49,303 nucleotides of DNA, from NCBI GenBank assembly GCA_934183185.1, contig CAKPSO010000008.1:1-49303 (forward strand). Reading direction: 5' to 3'. Shown here one piece after another: positions 1-9,163 of the stretch; position 1 is the stretch's first letter, and each line of letters begins with the position of its first letter. This stretch comes from an uncultured Bacilli bacterium. Lineage in GTDB: Bacteria; Bacillota_I; Bacilli_A; RF39; UBA660. Both the position numbers and the translations under genes were made by a program. The notes beneath the pieces are model-generated. The model saw only the letters and a list, made by a program, of their open reading frames with translations, made no database searches and was not told the DNA's origin.

Positions 1-2
1 CA

Positions 3-1406
3 ACAAAACATTATTATGGTGCTGGTGGTGGTGGCTATTATGGCGGACAAGCTGGATACACAGGAACTAGTAAAGGGGATAAAATCACAGCTGGTGTGAG
101 AGAAGGTAATGGTTATGCTAGAATTACTTTAGTAAAGGCAGATAAACCTATTAAGAAATACACCGAAACAATATTAAATGGAACAGATCCAGTATTAAAA
201 GATAATTTAGTACCAATCAAAATAGCTAGTGATGGAACGGTAACTAAGGCAGACATAAGTAAAGAGTGGTATAACTATGAAAATAAAGAATGGGCCAATG
301 CCGTAATATTAAAAGATGAAACAAAAACTTATAATAATGGAGAAACAATACCAGAAGATAATATAGAATCATATTTTGTGTGGATACCTAGATACAAGTA
401 TCAAATATTTGATGAAGGAAATTATACTAGCTTAACTAGTATCCAAGATAAAACCCAAACTATAAATATCGTATTTGAAAATAAAGATACAACTCCCTCA
501 AATGGAACTACTAAAGATTCATGGCTAACTCATCCAGCATTCACATCATTTGATAGTAATGGATTCTGGGTAGGAAAGTTTGAGACTGGATATGATGGTG
601 CTACTTTAACTACTGCTGCTCAAGTTAATAAGGTAGATACAAGTAAGATAATAATAAAACCTAATGTATATGGTTGGCGAAATATAACTGTAGGGAATGC
701 TTTTAAAAATAGTTATGATTATAACCGTAATTTAGATTCACATATGATGAAGAATACTGAATGGGGTGCAGTAGCTTATTTACATCATTCAATATATGGA
801 AGTGAAACTAGTGTTAGAGTAAATAATAATGAGGCACAGATAACTGGATATGCTTCAACTACAGAACCAACAACAGGTCCAACTAGTTTAAGTACTGATG
901 GTAATAGAAGAGAATCAACTGCACTTGGAGTAGATGGAGCATATACCATAAATTATTTAAATTCTAATTCTAGTGTAGCTTCAACCACTGGCAATAGAAC
1001 AGGTATTTATGATATGAGTGGTGGTTCACGTGAATATGTGGCTGGTTATACTACGGGAGCAACAACAGTGGGTGGAGATAGTGGAATAACTAGTTTATAT
1101 TCAAATTTCTTTATTAATAGTACATATACTAAATATTGGGATAAGTATACATCAACTACAACTACGCAATTTAATAATAGAATCTTAGGAGATGCAACTG
1201 GAGAAGTAGGCCCATTTAACAATTTAAATAATTATGTTTGTGGAAGCTGGTATTATGATTACGCTGAATTTGTGTTTACAACTGATTCATGGTTTGATCG
1301 TGGGGGTGGTTGGAATTATGGTATTGGTGGTGGCATATTGGCTTTTGACAATACCGCAGGTTCAACCTATACTTCAGTTACTTACCGTATAGTCCTAACT
1401 CCGTAA
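3..1406 (+). CDS. Glycine-rich surface protein with FGE/C-type-lectin-like C-terminus, copy A (5' truncated by window)
   Basis: The reading frame is open from base 3, so the gene starts outside the window; a GTG at 96 is internal. The visible part begins with the end of a glycine-rich region (GAGGGGYYGG), followed by a linker and a domain with FVWIPRYKYQ, GFWVGKFETGYDG, KNTEWGAVAYL, GIYDMSGGSREYV and the terminal RIVLTP. This motif order resembles the formylglycine-generating-enzyme/SUMF1 fold, a C-type-lectin-like fold often used for ligand display; no catalytic role can be claimed. It is a close paralogue of the full-length protein at 46915-49191 (minus), and by analogy has a signal anchor and sits at the cell surface. 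DNA from about 188 to 342 is identical to copy B, whereas the last ~55 codons are strongly diverged. A terminator follows. The homology is certain; the function is inferred. Confidence 0.85.
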   Translation, partial: TKHYYGAGGGGYYGGQAGYTGTSKGDKITAGVREGNGYARITLVKADKPIKKYTETILNGTDPVLKDNLVPIKIASDGTVTKADISKEWYNYENKEWANAVILKDETKTYNNGETIPEDNIESYFVWIPRYKYQIFDEGNYTSLTSIQDKTQTINIVFENKDTTPSNGTTKDSWLTHPAFTSFDSNGFWVGKFETGYDGATLTTAAQVNKVDTSKIIIKPNVYGWRNITVGNAFKNSYDYNRNLDSHMMKNTEWGAVAYLHHSIYGSETSVRVNNNEAQITGYASTTEPTTGPTSLSTDGNRRESTALGVDGAYTINYLNSNSSVASTTGNRTGIYDMSGGSREYVAGYTTGATTVGGDSGITSLYSNFFINSTYTKYWDKYTSTTTTQFNNRILGDATGEVGPFNNLNNYVCGSWYYDYAEFVFTTDSWFDRGGGWNYGIGGGILAFDNTAGSTYTSVTYRIVLTP

Positions 1407-1427
1407 ATATAGATATTCTTTATACAT

Positions 1428-1465
1428 AAAAGTTAGTTCTAGATTAATAGTTCTAGCTTTTTTTA
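1428..1465 (+). terminator. Rho-independent terminator of surface gene copy A
   Basis: AAAAGTTAG (1428-1436) pairs with CTAGCTTTT (1453-1461) through nine pairs including one G-U, followed by a T run to 1465. It lies 22 bases after the stop codon of copy A. Confidence 0.7.
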
Positions 1466-1517
1466 ATTATACTCATGATACTACCTTAATGATGCATATC
1501 ATTATAGTGGTGATATT

Positions 1518-3428
1518 ATGTTTACTAAGAAAATAGATAGTAGAATTAAAATAGTTTTTTTGATATTAGTATTATTATTTTCATTTATTATTTTTAGAGT
1601 ATTCTATATACAAATATTTGATTACGGCAAATTATCTAAACTAGCACAAGATTTGTGGAGTAGAGATTTACCAATAGAAGCTAATAGAGGATTAATACTA
1701 GATAGAAATGGCATTGTTTTAGCTGATAATTTGACTACTACATCACTAGTATTAATTCCTAATCAGATAAAGGATAAAGATGATACTAGTAAAAAACTTG
1801 CTGAAATATTAGGTGTTACTAAAGAAGAGATGGATAAACATGTAAATAAAATTACATCTATTGAAAGAGTTCATCCTGAAGGTAGAAGATTATCCTATGA
1901 AATAGCTGATAAAATCAATGACTTAAAATTACCAGGAGTATATTTAGTAAAAGAATCTAAACGTTATTATCCTTATGGTACTATGTTATCTCATGTACTT
2001 GGTTATGTTGGGATAGATAATCAAGGATTAAGTGGCTTAGAACTTGAATATGATAAATATCTTACAGGTGAAGCGGGGGCTATTAAATATTTTTCAGATG
2101 CTAAAGGTAATAAACTAAATTTATCTGATATTTATGTAGAACCCACAGATGGAATTAATATTCAATTAACTATTGATTATAAAATACAGATGTCTTTAGA
2201 AAGAGAACTAGAAAATGCAGTTAAGGCTTTTAATCCAGATATGGCATTAGCTATAGTTATGGATCCAAATACTGGAGAAATATTAGGTATGGCCTCTCGT
2301 CCTACTTATGATCCTAATAATTATCAAAATTATTCTATGGAAACATTAAGCAGGAACCTACCTATATGGGCATCATATGAACCAGGATCAACGTTTAAGA
2401 TTTCAACTTTTGCGGCTGCATTAGAAGAAAACCTAATGGATATGGAAAATGATCATTTTTATGATTCGGGTAGTGTTATCGTTAGCGGAGCTAGAATTGG
2501 TTGTTGGAAAGCTGGGGGACATGGCGATCAAACCTATTTACAAGTGTTACAAAATTCATGTAATCCAGGATTCGTTAAACTTGGACAGATGCTTGGCAAG
2601 GAAAAGCTTTTCTCGTATTTAGATTTATTTGGCTTTGGAAGTAAAACTGGAATAGATTTAAATGGTGAGAGTGAAGGAATTATCTTTTCTTTAGATAAAG
2701 TTGGTGATTTGGAATTATCTACTACTGCTTTTGGGCAGGGAGTTAGTGTAACACCAATTCAACAAGTGACTGCTGTTTCATCAATAGTAAATGGTGGCAA
2801 TCTATATAAACCTTATATAGTTAAAAATTACTTAGAGCCTGAAACCAATACTATTATAAAAACTAATGAAAAAACTCTGGTTCGTAAAACCATTAGTCCA
2901 GAAACTTCTAGTAAAATGCGTTATGCCCTAGAAACGGTAGTAGCTTTGGGTGGTGGTAAAGCTGCTTATATTGATGGATATCGTGTTGGTGGTAAAACTG
3001 GTACAGCTCAGAAAGTTGAAAATGGAAGATATTTAGTTAATAACTATATTATGAGCTTTATGTCAGTAGTACCAGCTAATAATCCTCAAGCAGTTTTATA
3101 TGTAGCACTAGATAATCCAAAAAATACTGCGTTATTATCTAGTTATACAACTACTCCAATAGCTAGAAAAATTCTTTTAGATATAATAGATGCTTTAGGT
3201 ATTGAAAAACAGGAAGGACAATTAATTAAAGATTATACTTGGGAAGATAAAGTTTATTATGAAGTACCTAATGTAGTAGGTAAGAGTATTAAAGAAGCTA
3301 AAAAAGAACTTAATAATTTTAAAATAGAATATGTTGGTAGTGGTGATACAGTACTATATCAGACTCCTACAGCAGGTGAACGTGCTCCGGCTGATTCTAC
3401 TATAGTTTTACTTTTAGGAGAAAATTAA
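1518..3428 (+). CDS. ftsI: Class B penicillin-binding protein (FtsI/SpoVD type) with C-terminal PASTA domain
   Basis: Transpeptidase that cross-links peptidoglycan on the outer face of the membrane, 636 aa. One N-terminal membrane anchor spans about residues 10-30, followed by the PBP dimerisation domain (motif RGLILDRNG near residue 57). The transpeptidase domain has all three active-site motifs: STFK with catalytic Ser291, SCN at 347-349 and KTG at 493-495. From about residue 574 there is one PASTA repeat (VPNVVGKSIKEAKKEL), as in SpoVD and Gram-positive PBP2x-type proteins. The ATG is preceded by GGTGATATT, a start context used repeatedly in this window. The gene is upstream of mraY and ftsW, but the ABC operon intervenes and murE and murD are absent. 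Whether it serves division or sporulation cannot be told from sequence; the ftsI symbol is by position and family. Confidence 0.93.
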   Translation: MFTKKIDSRIKIVFLILVLLFSFIIFRVFYIQIFDYGKLSKLAQDLWSRDLPIEANRGLILDRNGIVLADNLTTTSLVLIPNQIKDKDDTSKKLAEILGVTKEEMDKHVNKITSIERVHPEGRRLSYEIADKINDLKLPGVYLVKESKRYYPYGTMLSHVLGYVGIDNQGLSGLELEYDKYLTGEAGAIKYFSDAKGNKLNLSDIYVEPTDGINIQLTIDYKIQMSLERELENAVKAFNPDMALAIVMDPNTGEILGMASRPTYDPNNYQNYSMETLSRNLPIWASYEPGSTFKISTFAAALEENLMDMENDHFYDSGSVIVSGARIGCWKAGGHGDQTYLQVLQNSCNPGFVKLGQMLGKEKLFSYLDLFGFGSKTGIDLNGESEGIIFSLDKVGDLELSTTAFGQGVSVTPIQQVTAVSSIVNGGNLYKPYIVKNYLEPETNTIIKTNEKTLVRKTISPETSSKMRYALETVVALGGGKAAYIDGYRVGGKTGTAQKVENGRYLVNNYIMSFMSVVPANNPQAVLYVALDNPKNTALLSSYTTTPIARKILLDIIDALGIEKQEGQLIKDYTWEDKVYYEVPNVVGKSIKEAKKELNNFKIEYVGSGDTVLYQTPTAGERAPADSTIVLLLGEN

Positions 3429-3437
3429 AAAAAATAG

Positions 3438-3466
3438 TTGACAAAGTATAGAACTTAGCATATTAT
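3438..3466 (+). promoter_or_regulatory. Sigma-A-type promoter of the ABC transporter/GntR operon
   Basis: A perfect -35 TTGACA (3438-3443) and a -10 TATTAT (3461-3466) are separated by exactly 17 bp. Transcription would start about 3473, immediately before the palindromic operator. Confidence 0.85.
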
Positions 3467-3475
3467 TAAGATGTA

Positions 3476-3500
3476 ACTGTACTATCACAAATAGTACAGT
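3476..3500. promoter_or_regulatory. Palindromic operator, probable YtrA-family GntR binding site
   Basis: A perfect 10-bp inverted repeat, ACTGTACTAT and ATAGTACAGT, separated by 5 bases, lies between the -10 box and the ribosome binding site AAAGGAGG. The operon encodes its own GntR-type repressor (6380-6748), and YtrA-subfamily regulators bind symmetrical sites in their own promoters. The assignment to this regulator is inferred from position and symmetry. Confidence 0.7.
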
Positions 3501-3512
3501 AAAGGAGGAAAT

Positions 3513-4409
3513 ATGATAGAAATTCATAAACTATCTAAAACTTATGATAAGACACAAGTATTGAATAATCTTGACTGTACTATTAAAGAAAACACAATTT
3601 ATGGATTGGTTGGAGCTAATGGTGCTGGTAAATCCACATTGATGCGTCTTATTAATGGTATTTTAATTCCAGATAGTGGAACTATTAAAGTAGATAATGA
3701 AAATATTATCGATAATGAAATTAAAAAACAGGACATGGTATTTGTCCCAGATGATTTATTCTTTTATACTAATTATTCATTGATGGATATGGCTAAGTTT
3801 TATAAAGCTTTGTATAAAAAGTTTGACGTTAAGTACTTAGAATCATTAGCTAGTAAGTTGAAATTAGACTTAAACAGTAAAATTCAAACTTTTTCTAAAG
3901 GTATGAAACGTCAGTGTGCTTTAATACTTGCATTAGCTACTCATGCTAAATATATGTTTTTTGATGAAACCTTTGATGGAATAGATCCAGTTATTAGGAA
4001 CTTCTTTAAAAAAATAATAGCTATGCAAATGAGTGAAGATAATACGACTATTATTATGACTAGTCATAATCTAAGAGAGTTAGAAGATATCTGCGATAAC
4101 TTAGGATTACTATATGATGGAGGAATTTTATTTGAAAGTGATATTGATTCACTTAAGACAAATATGTATAAAGTTCAAATATCATTAGATAAAAACTTTA
4201 ATGAAGATGATTTCTTAGAACTAGATGTATTAAGCTTTAAAAAGATTGGTAGTATTGCGACTATAATAATTAAAGATGAAAAAAAGACTAGTAAAAAAAT
4301 ATTAGAAGCTATGCATCCTATTATTTTAGATTTTCTACCATTAACCTTAGAAGAAGTATTTATATATGAAATGGAGGCACTAGGATATGAATTCAACGAA
4401 ATGGTTTAA
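3513..4409 (+). CDS. ABC transporter ATP-binding protein
   Basis: 298-aa ATPase subunit of an ABC-2-type membrane transporter. The nucleotide-binding domain covers about residues 1-215: Walker A GANGAGKST (34-42), a signature loop in the form FSKGMKRQ rather than LSGGQ, Walker B MFFDE, and the switch histidine in MTSHNLRELED. The C-terminal 80 residues are the divergent extension common in drug or lantibiotic-type exporters. A strong AAAGGAGG precedes the ATG. The last 23 bases overlap the permease gene, and the third gene is a GntR regulator, the arrangement of ytrA-type operons responding to cell-wall stress. The substrate is unknown. A role in antimicrobial or envelope stress is inferred from the operon type and from its location between cell-wall genes. 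Confidence 0.92.
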   Translation: MIEIHKLSKTYDKTQVLNNLDCTIKENTIYGLVGANGAGKSTLMRLINGILIPDSGTIKVDNENIIDNEIKKQDMVFVPDDLFFYTNYSLMDMAKFYKALYKKFDVKYLESLASKLKLDLNSKIQTFSKGMKRQCALILALATHAKYMFFDETFDGIDPVIRNFFKKIIAMQMSEDNTTIIMTSHNLRELEDICDNLGLLYDGGILFESDIDSLKTNMYKVQISLDKNFNEDDFLELDVLSFKKIGSIATIIIKDEKKTSKKILEAMHPIILDFLPLTLEEVFIYEMEALGYEFNEMV

Positions 4410-6393
4410 TATAGAATATGCTAAACAAAATATTAAGAAATCTAGAGGAGTTTTAGCTTTATTTCTAGGAATAGTACCAATATTTACAGCATTGATGATG
4501 TTTTTTATAGATAAATATTATTTAATGATACCTAGCTTTAGTGATATATCATTTATAAATATTATTTTCTTCTGTATTGTTCCAATAGTAGTATCATTAT
4601 GCTTATTTAATTATATATACAAGAAAAAAAGCGTAGACTTTATATGTTCTATGCCAATTAGTCGTAAAACTATATTTATAACTAATATAATAACGGGTAT
4701 TATCCTATTATTTATAATGAATTTAATTACTAGCATAATCATATTACTTTTTAGTATCAGTGGTAATACTATTATTCCACCAAATATGATAATTAATTTC
4801 TTCTTTATTTGGTTTCTTGCTTATACCTATATATTTACTGTTACTACTTTAGCTATGAGTATATCTGGTAATGCTATTACGCAGTTAATAATAACTGGTA
4901 TTTTACTTATAATAGTACCATTTATGCATGATTATATTTTTAATAATCAAACTTATAATTATCCATCTATAGAGATAGAATGTAAAAGTAATAATTGCAT
5001 TCCTGATAATTATGAGTGTTATGATAATAAATGTAGTAGTAATAAGAAAAAGAATATTTATAATATAGTTGCAGATAAAATAGTAAAAGAAAATACTTAT
5101 CCTATGCCATATAGTATTTTTAAAGAATTAAATTATAGTACTAGTTTAGATGATGATATTAATCTAATCAATAAAAATGTAGTAATAGAAATGATTATTT
5201 TATCAGTAGGTAATACCATATTAGGACTTTATTTATTTAATAAAAGAAAGATGGAAAACAATGAAACTACTTTTAAAAATTATAAAGTTCATTTATTAGT
5301 AAAGGGTATTACATTATTACCAGTACTAGTATTTACTTATGAAACATTTACATTTTCTATTACACTTTTAGAAGTATCAATAGTATTAGCTATTATAGTA
5401 GCTTATTACTTTATTTATGAATTAATAACTAGAAAAGGTATATATCATGTGAAAGAAAATATTATAGCTTTATTAGTAACATTAATAGTTGGTTATAGCT
5501 TAATAGGAGGAATAAATCTAGTAGTTAAACAGAATGATAGCTATTCTATAAGTAATAGTGATATTAAAGAACTAGATATAAATTTAGTTAATAATTTATC
5601 TATTACTGATAGTGAATATTTAAAAATAACTGATTCTAATTTAATAAATCAAATAATTAAATATACTTTAAATAATTATGATAATACTGATAATTTGAAT
5701 GATGTAAGTGTTGGGCTAGTTCTTAATAATGGTATTAAAGTTTATTATACTTTGTGGTTACCTAATATTGATTTAAATAGATTATCTGATAAAATAAAAA
5801 ATAGTAGTGATTATAAAAAGTATTTAGATATTAATGCTAATGACATTTATGCTGCTGGTTTTAATTATAGTGGTTATTACTATAAACCTAGTAAAAGGCT
5901 TAAAAAAATATTAAAGGAAGCTATTAGTAAGTATCCAGTAGAGAATACGGAAAATAGTAACTACTATTCATATATAACTTTCTTAACTTATAAGAATGGT
6001 AAGAAAATAGTATATAATATAGATACTAGTGCTACTTTAGAATTAACTAATTATGTTAATGAAATGGTAAGAATAAATAATAAATATATGGCTAGTAAGT
6101 TAGATGAATCTGGATATTTTAATTATGATAACTTACCAGAAGGTATAACTGAAGATGAGAAAGACTATATTTATAAGTATTCTGAATATTATATTAGGGA
6201 TTTTATTAGAGAACATAAGAACCAAAAATTTGATCAAAATAAAGATTATATTATAATTAAATTTTCTCCTTATAGTGGTAATGAATATCAATTTGCAACT
6301 AATGATATTCAGGATTTTATTAAATTAGTTCATGATAAATATAATGAAAATAAAGATTCAATAAAAAAGGATGATAGTAATGATACTAATTAA
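4387..6393 (+). CDS. ABC-2-type permease with large C-terminal extracytoplasmic region
   Basis: 668-aa membrane partner of the preceding ATPase. Hydrophobic segments occur at about residues 20-40, 55-75, 95-120, 130-155 and 160-180, and again at about 270-390; the remaining ~290 residues are hydrophilic and Asn/Tyr-rich. A loop at about residue 197 carries four cysteines (CKSNNC...CYDNKC), which could form disulphides outside the cell. The start ATG lies inside the ATPase gene, so translation is coupled. There is another overlap with the GntR gene at the 3' end. No conserved substrate-specific domain is recognised; the assignment rests on operon position and topology. Confidence 0.85.
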   Translation: MNSTKWFNIEYAKQNIKKSRGVLALFLGIVPIFTALMMFFIDKYYLMIPSFSDISFINIIFFCIVPIVVSLCLFNYIYKKKSVDFICSMPISRKTIFITNIITGIILLFIMNLITSIIILLFSISGNTIIPPNMIINFFFIWFLAYTYIFTVTTLAMSISGNAITQLIITGILLIIVPFMHDYIFNNQTYNYPSIEIECKSNNCIPDNYECYDNKCSSNKKKNIYNIVADKIVKENTYPMPYSIFKELNYSTSLDDDINLINKNVVIEMIILSVGNTILGLYLFNKRKMENNETTFKNYKVHLLVKGITLLPVLVFTYETFTFSITLLEVSIVLAIIVAYYFIYELITRKGIYHVKENIIALLVTLIVGYSLIGGINLVVKQNDSYSISNSDIKELDINLVNNLSITDSEYLKITDSNLINQIIKYTLNNYDNTDNLNDVSVGLVLNNGIKVYYTLWLPNIDLNRLSDKIKNSSDYKKYLDINANDIYAAGFNYSGYYYKPSKRLKKILKEAISKYPVENTENSNYYSYITFLTYKNGKKIVYNIDTSATLELTNYVNEMVRINNKYMASKLDESGYFNYDNLPEGITEDEKDYIYKYSEYYIRDFIREHKNQKFDQNKDYIIIKFSPYSGNEYQFATNDIQDFIKLVHDKYNENKDSIKKDDSNDTN

Positions 6394-6748
6394 TTTAGAT
6401 TATCAAAATAGAAAACCTATATATGAACAGATAGTATCTGCTATAGAGGAATATGTAGCTTTAGGTGTATTAAAACCTAAAGAACAGATACCATCTATTA
6501 GAGAACTTGCTTCTAATCTTGGAATTAATCCTAATACAGTAAAAAAAGCTTATGATATGCTTGAACATAGAAATATTATTAATACTATTTCTACTAAAGG
6601 AACATTTATATCAGATAAAACAGACCAAGTATTAGAAATAAAGAAAAATGAAGAATTAGAAATATTAGATAAACAACTTGATTTATTATTGAATCTTGGA
6701 ATTAGTAAGAAAGATTTAAAAGAGTTTATTAATAATAAACTTAAATAG
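6380..6748 (+). CDS. GntR-family transcriptional regulator, YtrA subfamily
   Basis: 122-aa repressor with an N-terminal winged-helix domain: PIYEQIVSAIEEYVALG, then QIPSIRELASNLGINPNTV as the helix-turn-helix, and a wing ending TKGTFIS. The C-terminal tail is only about 45 residues, which is the hallmark of the YtrA subfamily, as opposed to FadR or HutC types with large effector domains. ATG 6380 is preferred over the in-frame ATG at 6371 because AAGG (6367-6370) directly abuts the latter and is correctly spaced for the former. The gene overlaps the permease and is followed by a terminator. It probably represses its own operon through the palindrome at 3476-3500; this is inference. Confidence 0.92.
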   Translation: MILINLDYQNRKPIYEQIVSAIEEYVALGVLKPKEQIPSIRELASNLGINPNTVKKAYDMLEHRNIINTISTKGTFISDKTDQVLEIKKNEELEILDKQLDLLLNLGISKKDLKEFINNKLK

Positions 6749-6750
6749 AG

Positions 6751-6775
6751 AGAGTACCAGTTGGTACTCTTTATT
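6751..6775 (+). terminator. Terminator of the ABC/GntR operon
   Basis: AGAGTACC and GGTACTCT form a perfect 8-bp stem around the tetraloop AGTT, followed by TTTATT. It starts 2 bases after the GntR stop codon. Confidence 0.8.
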
Positions 6776-6936
6776 AGTTAGAATAGTTTATGTATTTAGA
6801 TGGTTCTAATATAGGTATATTTTCATATAATTAAATGGATAGATGAAAGTGTAAAATTATGTATATTTATACAAACTTCATTAAAAATAAGAATTATATG
6901 TAGTATAATTTTATATTAGAAACAGGAGTGATTATA

Positions 6937-7917
6937 ATGCTAATTTTAACTAAATCGATGTTTGCAATTATGATTGGGTTTTTGGGAGCTGTTGTATTGG
7001 GACTATTTTTGGTACCAGCTTTGAAGAAATTAAAAGTAGGACAGAGAATTAGTGTATTTGTGGGTGAAAATCATAAGAAAAAAGAAGGTACACCTACTAT
7101 GGGTGGTTTAATATTTATTTTACCTACACTATTAGCTACGTTATTTTTATTAGTTACTAAGAAGATTACTTATACTTCTAATTTAGGAATAGTATTAATA
7201 GTTTTTATTGGTTATGCTATTATAGGCTTTCTTGACGATTATCTTAGTATTAAAAAAAAGGGTAATGAAGGATTAACTGAGTTTCAAAAGTTGTTTGCAC
7301 AGATTGTGATTGCACTTATTTTCTTTTATATGTATATAAGAGATGGGGGACAGACTTCATTAGTAGTATCTACACTTGGTATTAATATCGAGATGGGATG
7401 GGCTTATGGATTATTTATATTATTCTTATTAGTCGGTGCTTCTAATGCTGTTAATCTAACTGATGGATTGGATGGATTAGCTGGAGGATTATCAGCTATA
7501 GCTTTTATAGCTTTTAGTTTAATTTCAATGGTAGTTGGATTTGAAGATTTAGGTATATTTACATTTATTTTAGCAGGATCACTTATGGGATTCTTAGTAT
7601 ATAATACTTATCCAGCTAGAGTATTTATGGGTGATACTGGTAGTTTAGCTTTAGGTGGAGTTATGGCTGCTATAGCTATTCTTACTCATCGTGAGGTTAC
7701 TTTAGCAGTAGTAGCTAGTATATTTATTATTGAAACATTAAGCGTAATTTTACAGGTATTTTGGCTTACAGTATTTAAAAGAAAGTTATTCTTGATGACA
7801 CCTATTCATCATCATTTTGAAAAACTTGGTTGGGAAGAAAGAGATATAGTTAAATTATTCTGGGTTGTTGGTTTAATATTAGCTATGGGGGGTATATTCT
7901 TCGGAGTTTGGTTATAA
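6937..7917 (+). CDS. mraY: Phospho-N-acetylmuramoyl-pentapeptide transferase
   Basis: 326-aa polytopic membrane enzyme that joins UDP-MurNAc-pentapeptide to undecaprenyl phosphate, giving lipid I at the cytoplasmic face. Family motifs are present in order: GTPTMGG, the DDY of FLDDYLSIKKKG, NLTDGLDGLAGG, FMGDTGSLALGG and the histidine cluster PIHHHFEKLGW. Length and about ten hydrophobic segments are normal. ATG 6937 sits 8 bases after AGGAG; an in-frame GTG at 6928 is too close to it. A TATAAT at 6904-6909 is the likely -10, with only a weak -35. ftsW follows 15 bases downstream, so lipid I synthesis and the SEDS protein are co-transcribed. Confidence 0.97.
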   Translation: MLILTKSMFAIMIGFLGAVVLGLFLVPALKKLKVGQRISVFVGENHKKKEGTPTMGGLIFILPTLLATLFLLVTKKITYTSNLGIVLIVFIGYAIIGFLDDYLSIKKKGNEGLTEFQKLFAQIVIALIFFYMYIRDGGQTSLVVSTLGINIEMGWAYGLFILFLLVGASNAVNLTDGLDGLAGGLSAIAFIAFSLISMVVGFEDLGIFTFILAGSLMGFLVYNTYPARVFMGDTGSLALGGVMAAIAILTHREVTLAVVASIFIIETLSVILQVFWLTVFKRKLFLMTPIHHHFEKLGWEERDIVKLFWVVGLILAMGGIFFGVWL

Positions 7918-7932
7918 AGAAAGAGTGATAAA

Positions 7933-9024
7933 ATGAGTAAGAAAAAAGTAGATTATCTTCTTTTTATTGCTGTAATTACTCTAATATTATTTGGACTAAT
8001 AATGATCTTTTCAGCTTCATCTATTTGGGCTGAATATAAGTTTAATGATAGTTTTAAGTACGTTAAACAACAAGGATTATTTATAATAATAGGAATCATA
8101 CTAATGCATACAGTATCTAAAATAGATTATAAATGGTATTATAAGAAGACAAATTTAATTTTATTAATTTGTCTTTTCTTATTAGTACTTGTTTTAATAC
8201 CTGGCATTGGTTCAGTACGTAATGGTAGTAGAAGTTGGTTTGGGATTGGATCTTTTGGAATTCAACCTAGTGAGTTTGCCAAGTTAGGTTTAATTATTTT
8301 TACTGCTAAGTATTTATCTCAAAATAATAAGTTTTTAAAGGATATTAGAAAGGGAGTTATTCCTATATTGCTTGTATTATTTTTAATATTTGGACTTATT
8401 ATGTTACAACCGGATTTTGGAACAGGTATGATTATAGTTGTTAGCATTTTAGCAATGCTTTTTATTGCGGGAGTAAATATAAAGTTTTTTATAGGATTGG
8501 GTATACTTGGTGTAGGTGGTATAGTTGGACTTATAGCTATAGCTCCATACAGAATGGATAGAATTACTTCTTTTATAGATCCATGGAAAGATCCACTTGG
8601 TACAGGATTTCAGATTATACAGAGTTTATATGCAATTGGACCAGGAGGACTTTTAGGACAGGGATTTTTAAATTCTAGGCAGAAACAGTTTTATTTACCT
8701 GAACCTCAGACTGATTTTATATTTTCTATTATAAGTGAGGAGTTTGGTGTGCTTGGGGTAATAATAGTGTGTGGTTTATTTTTATTGGTTTTATATAGAG
8801 GTATAAAAATAGGACTACAGACTGATGATTTATTTGCCAAGTATTTAGCGTTTGGTATGATATTTCAGATAATAGTTCAAACTATTATGAATTTAATGGT
8901 AGTAATAGGATTAATACCTGTTACAGGAGTAACTTTGCCGTTCTTAAGTTATGGAGGTTCTAGTTTACTTATTAGTATGATATCGGTGGGTATACTTTTA
9001 AATATAAGTAGGTATGATAAATAG
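7933..9024 (+). CDS. ftsW: SEDS-family peptidoglycan glycosyltransferase FtsW (or RodA)
   Basis: 363-aa protein with about ten membrane segments that polymerises lipid II together with a class B PBP. SEDS signatures are present: GLIMIFSAS in the first helix, RSWFGIGSFGIQPSEFAKL, the long hydrophobic block with LQPDFGTG, LPEPQTDFIFSIISEEFG and TGVTLPFLSYGGSSL near the end. It follows mraY by 15 bases and ends before a strong terminator, so the two genes form a unit. The dcw-type neighbourhood favours FtsW over RodA, although the families are hard to separate by eye. Confidence 0.93.
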   Translation: MSKKKVDYLLFIAVITLILFGLIMIFSASSIWAEYKFNDSFKYVKQQGLFIIIGIILMHTVSKIDYKWYYKKTNLILLICLFLLVLVLIPGIGSVRNGSRSWFGIGSFGIQPSEFAKLGLIIFTAKYLSQNNKFLKDIRKGVIPILLVLFLIFGLIMLQPDFGTGMIIVVSILAMLFIAGVNIKFFIGLGILGVGGIVGLIAIAPYRMDRITSFIDPWKDPLGTGFQIIQSLYAIGPGGLLGQGFLNSRQKQFYLPEPQTDFIFSIISEEFGVLGVIIVCGLFLLVLYRGIKIGLQTDDLFAKYLAFGMIFQIIVQTIMNLMVVIGLIPVTGVTLPFLSYGGSSLLISMISVGILLNISRYDK

Positions 9025-9073
9025 AATTATATTATATGAAGCAGTATTTAAGTCATTTGTGTGTTAACTAAAT

Positions 9074-9101
9074 GTAAAGCTTATGCAAGCTTTACTTTTT
9101 T
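9074..9101 (+). terminator. Terminator after ftsW
   Basis: GTAAAGCTT (9074-9082) and AAGCTTTAC (9087-9095) form a perfect 9-bp stem with a 4-base loop, followed by TTTTTT. Confidence 0.9.
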
Positions 9102-9103
9102 AG

Positions 9104-9133
9104 TTGTTTAATTTTAGTTTTGTATGGTATAGT
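9104..9133 (+). promoter_or_regulatory. Candidate promoter of the DUF6273-like surface gene
   Basis: TTGTTT (9104-9109) and TATAGT (9128-9133) are spaced by 18 bp, directly downstream of the ftsW terminator and upstream of the strong AGGAGGAG site of the next gene. The match is moderate. Confidence 0.4.
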
Positions 9134-9163
9134 GTAAGTATAGTAATAATAGGAGGAGAAATT

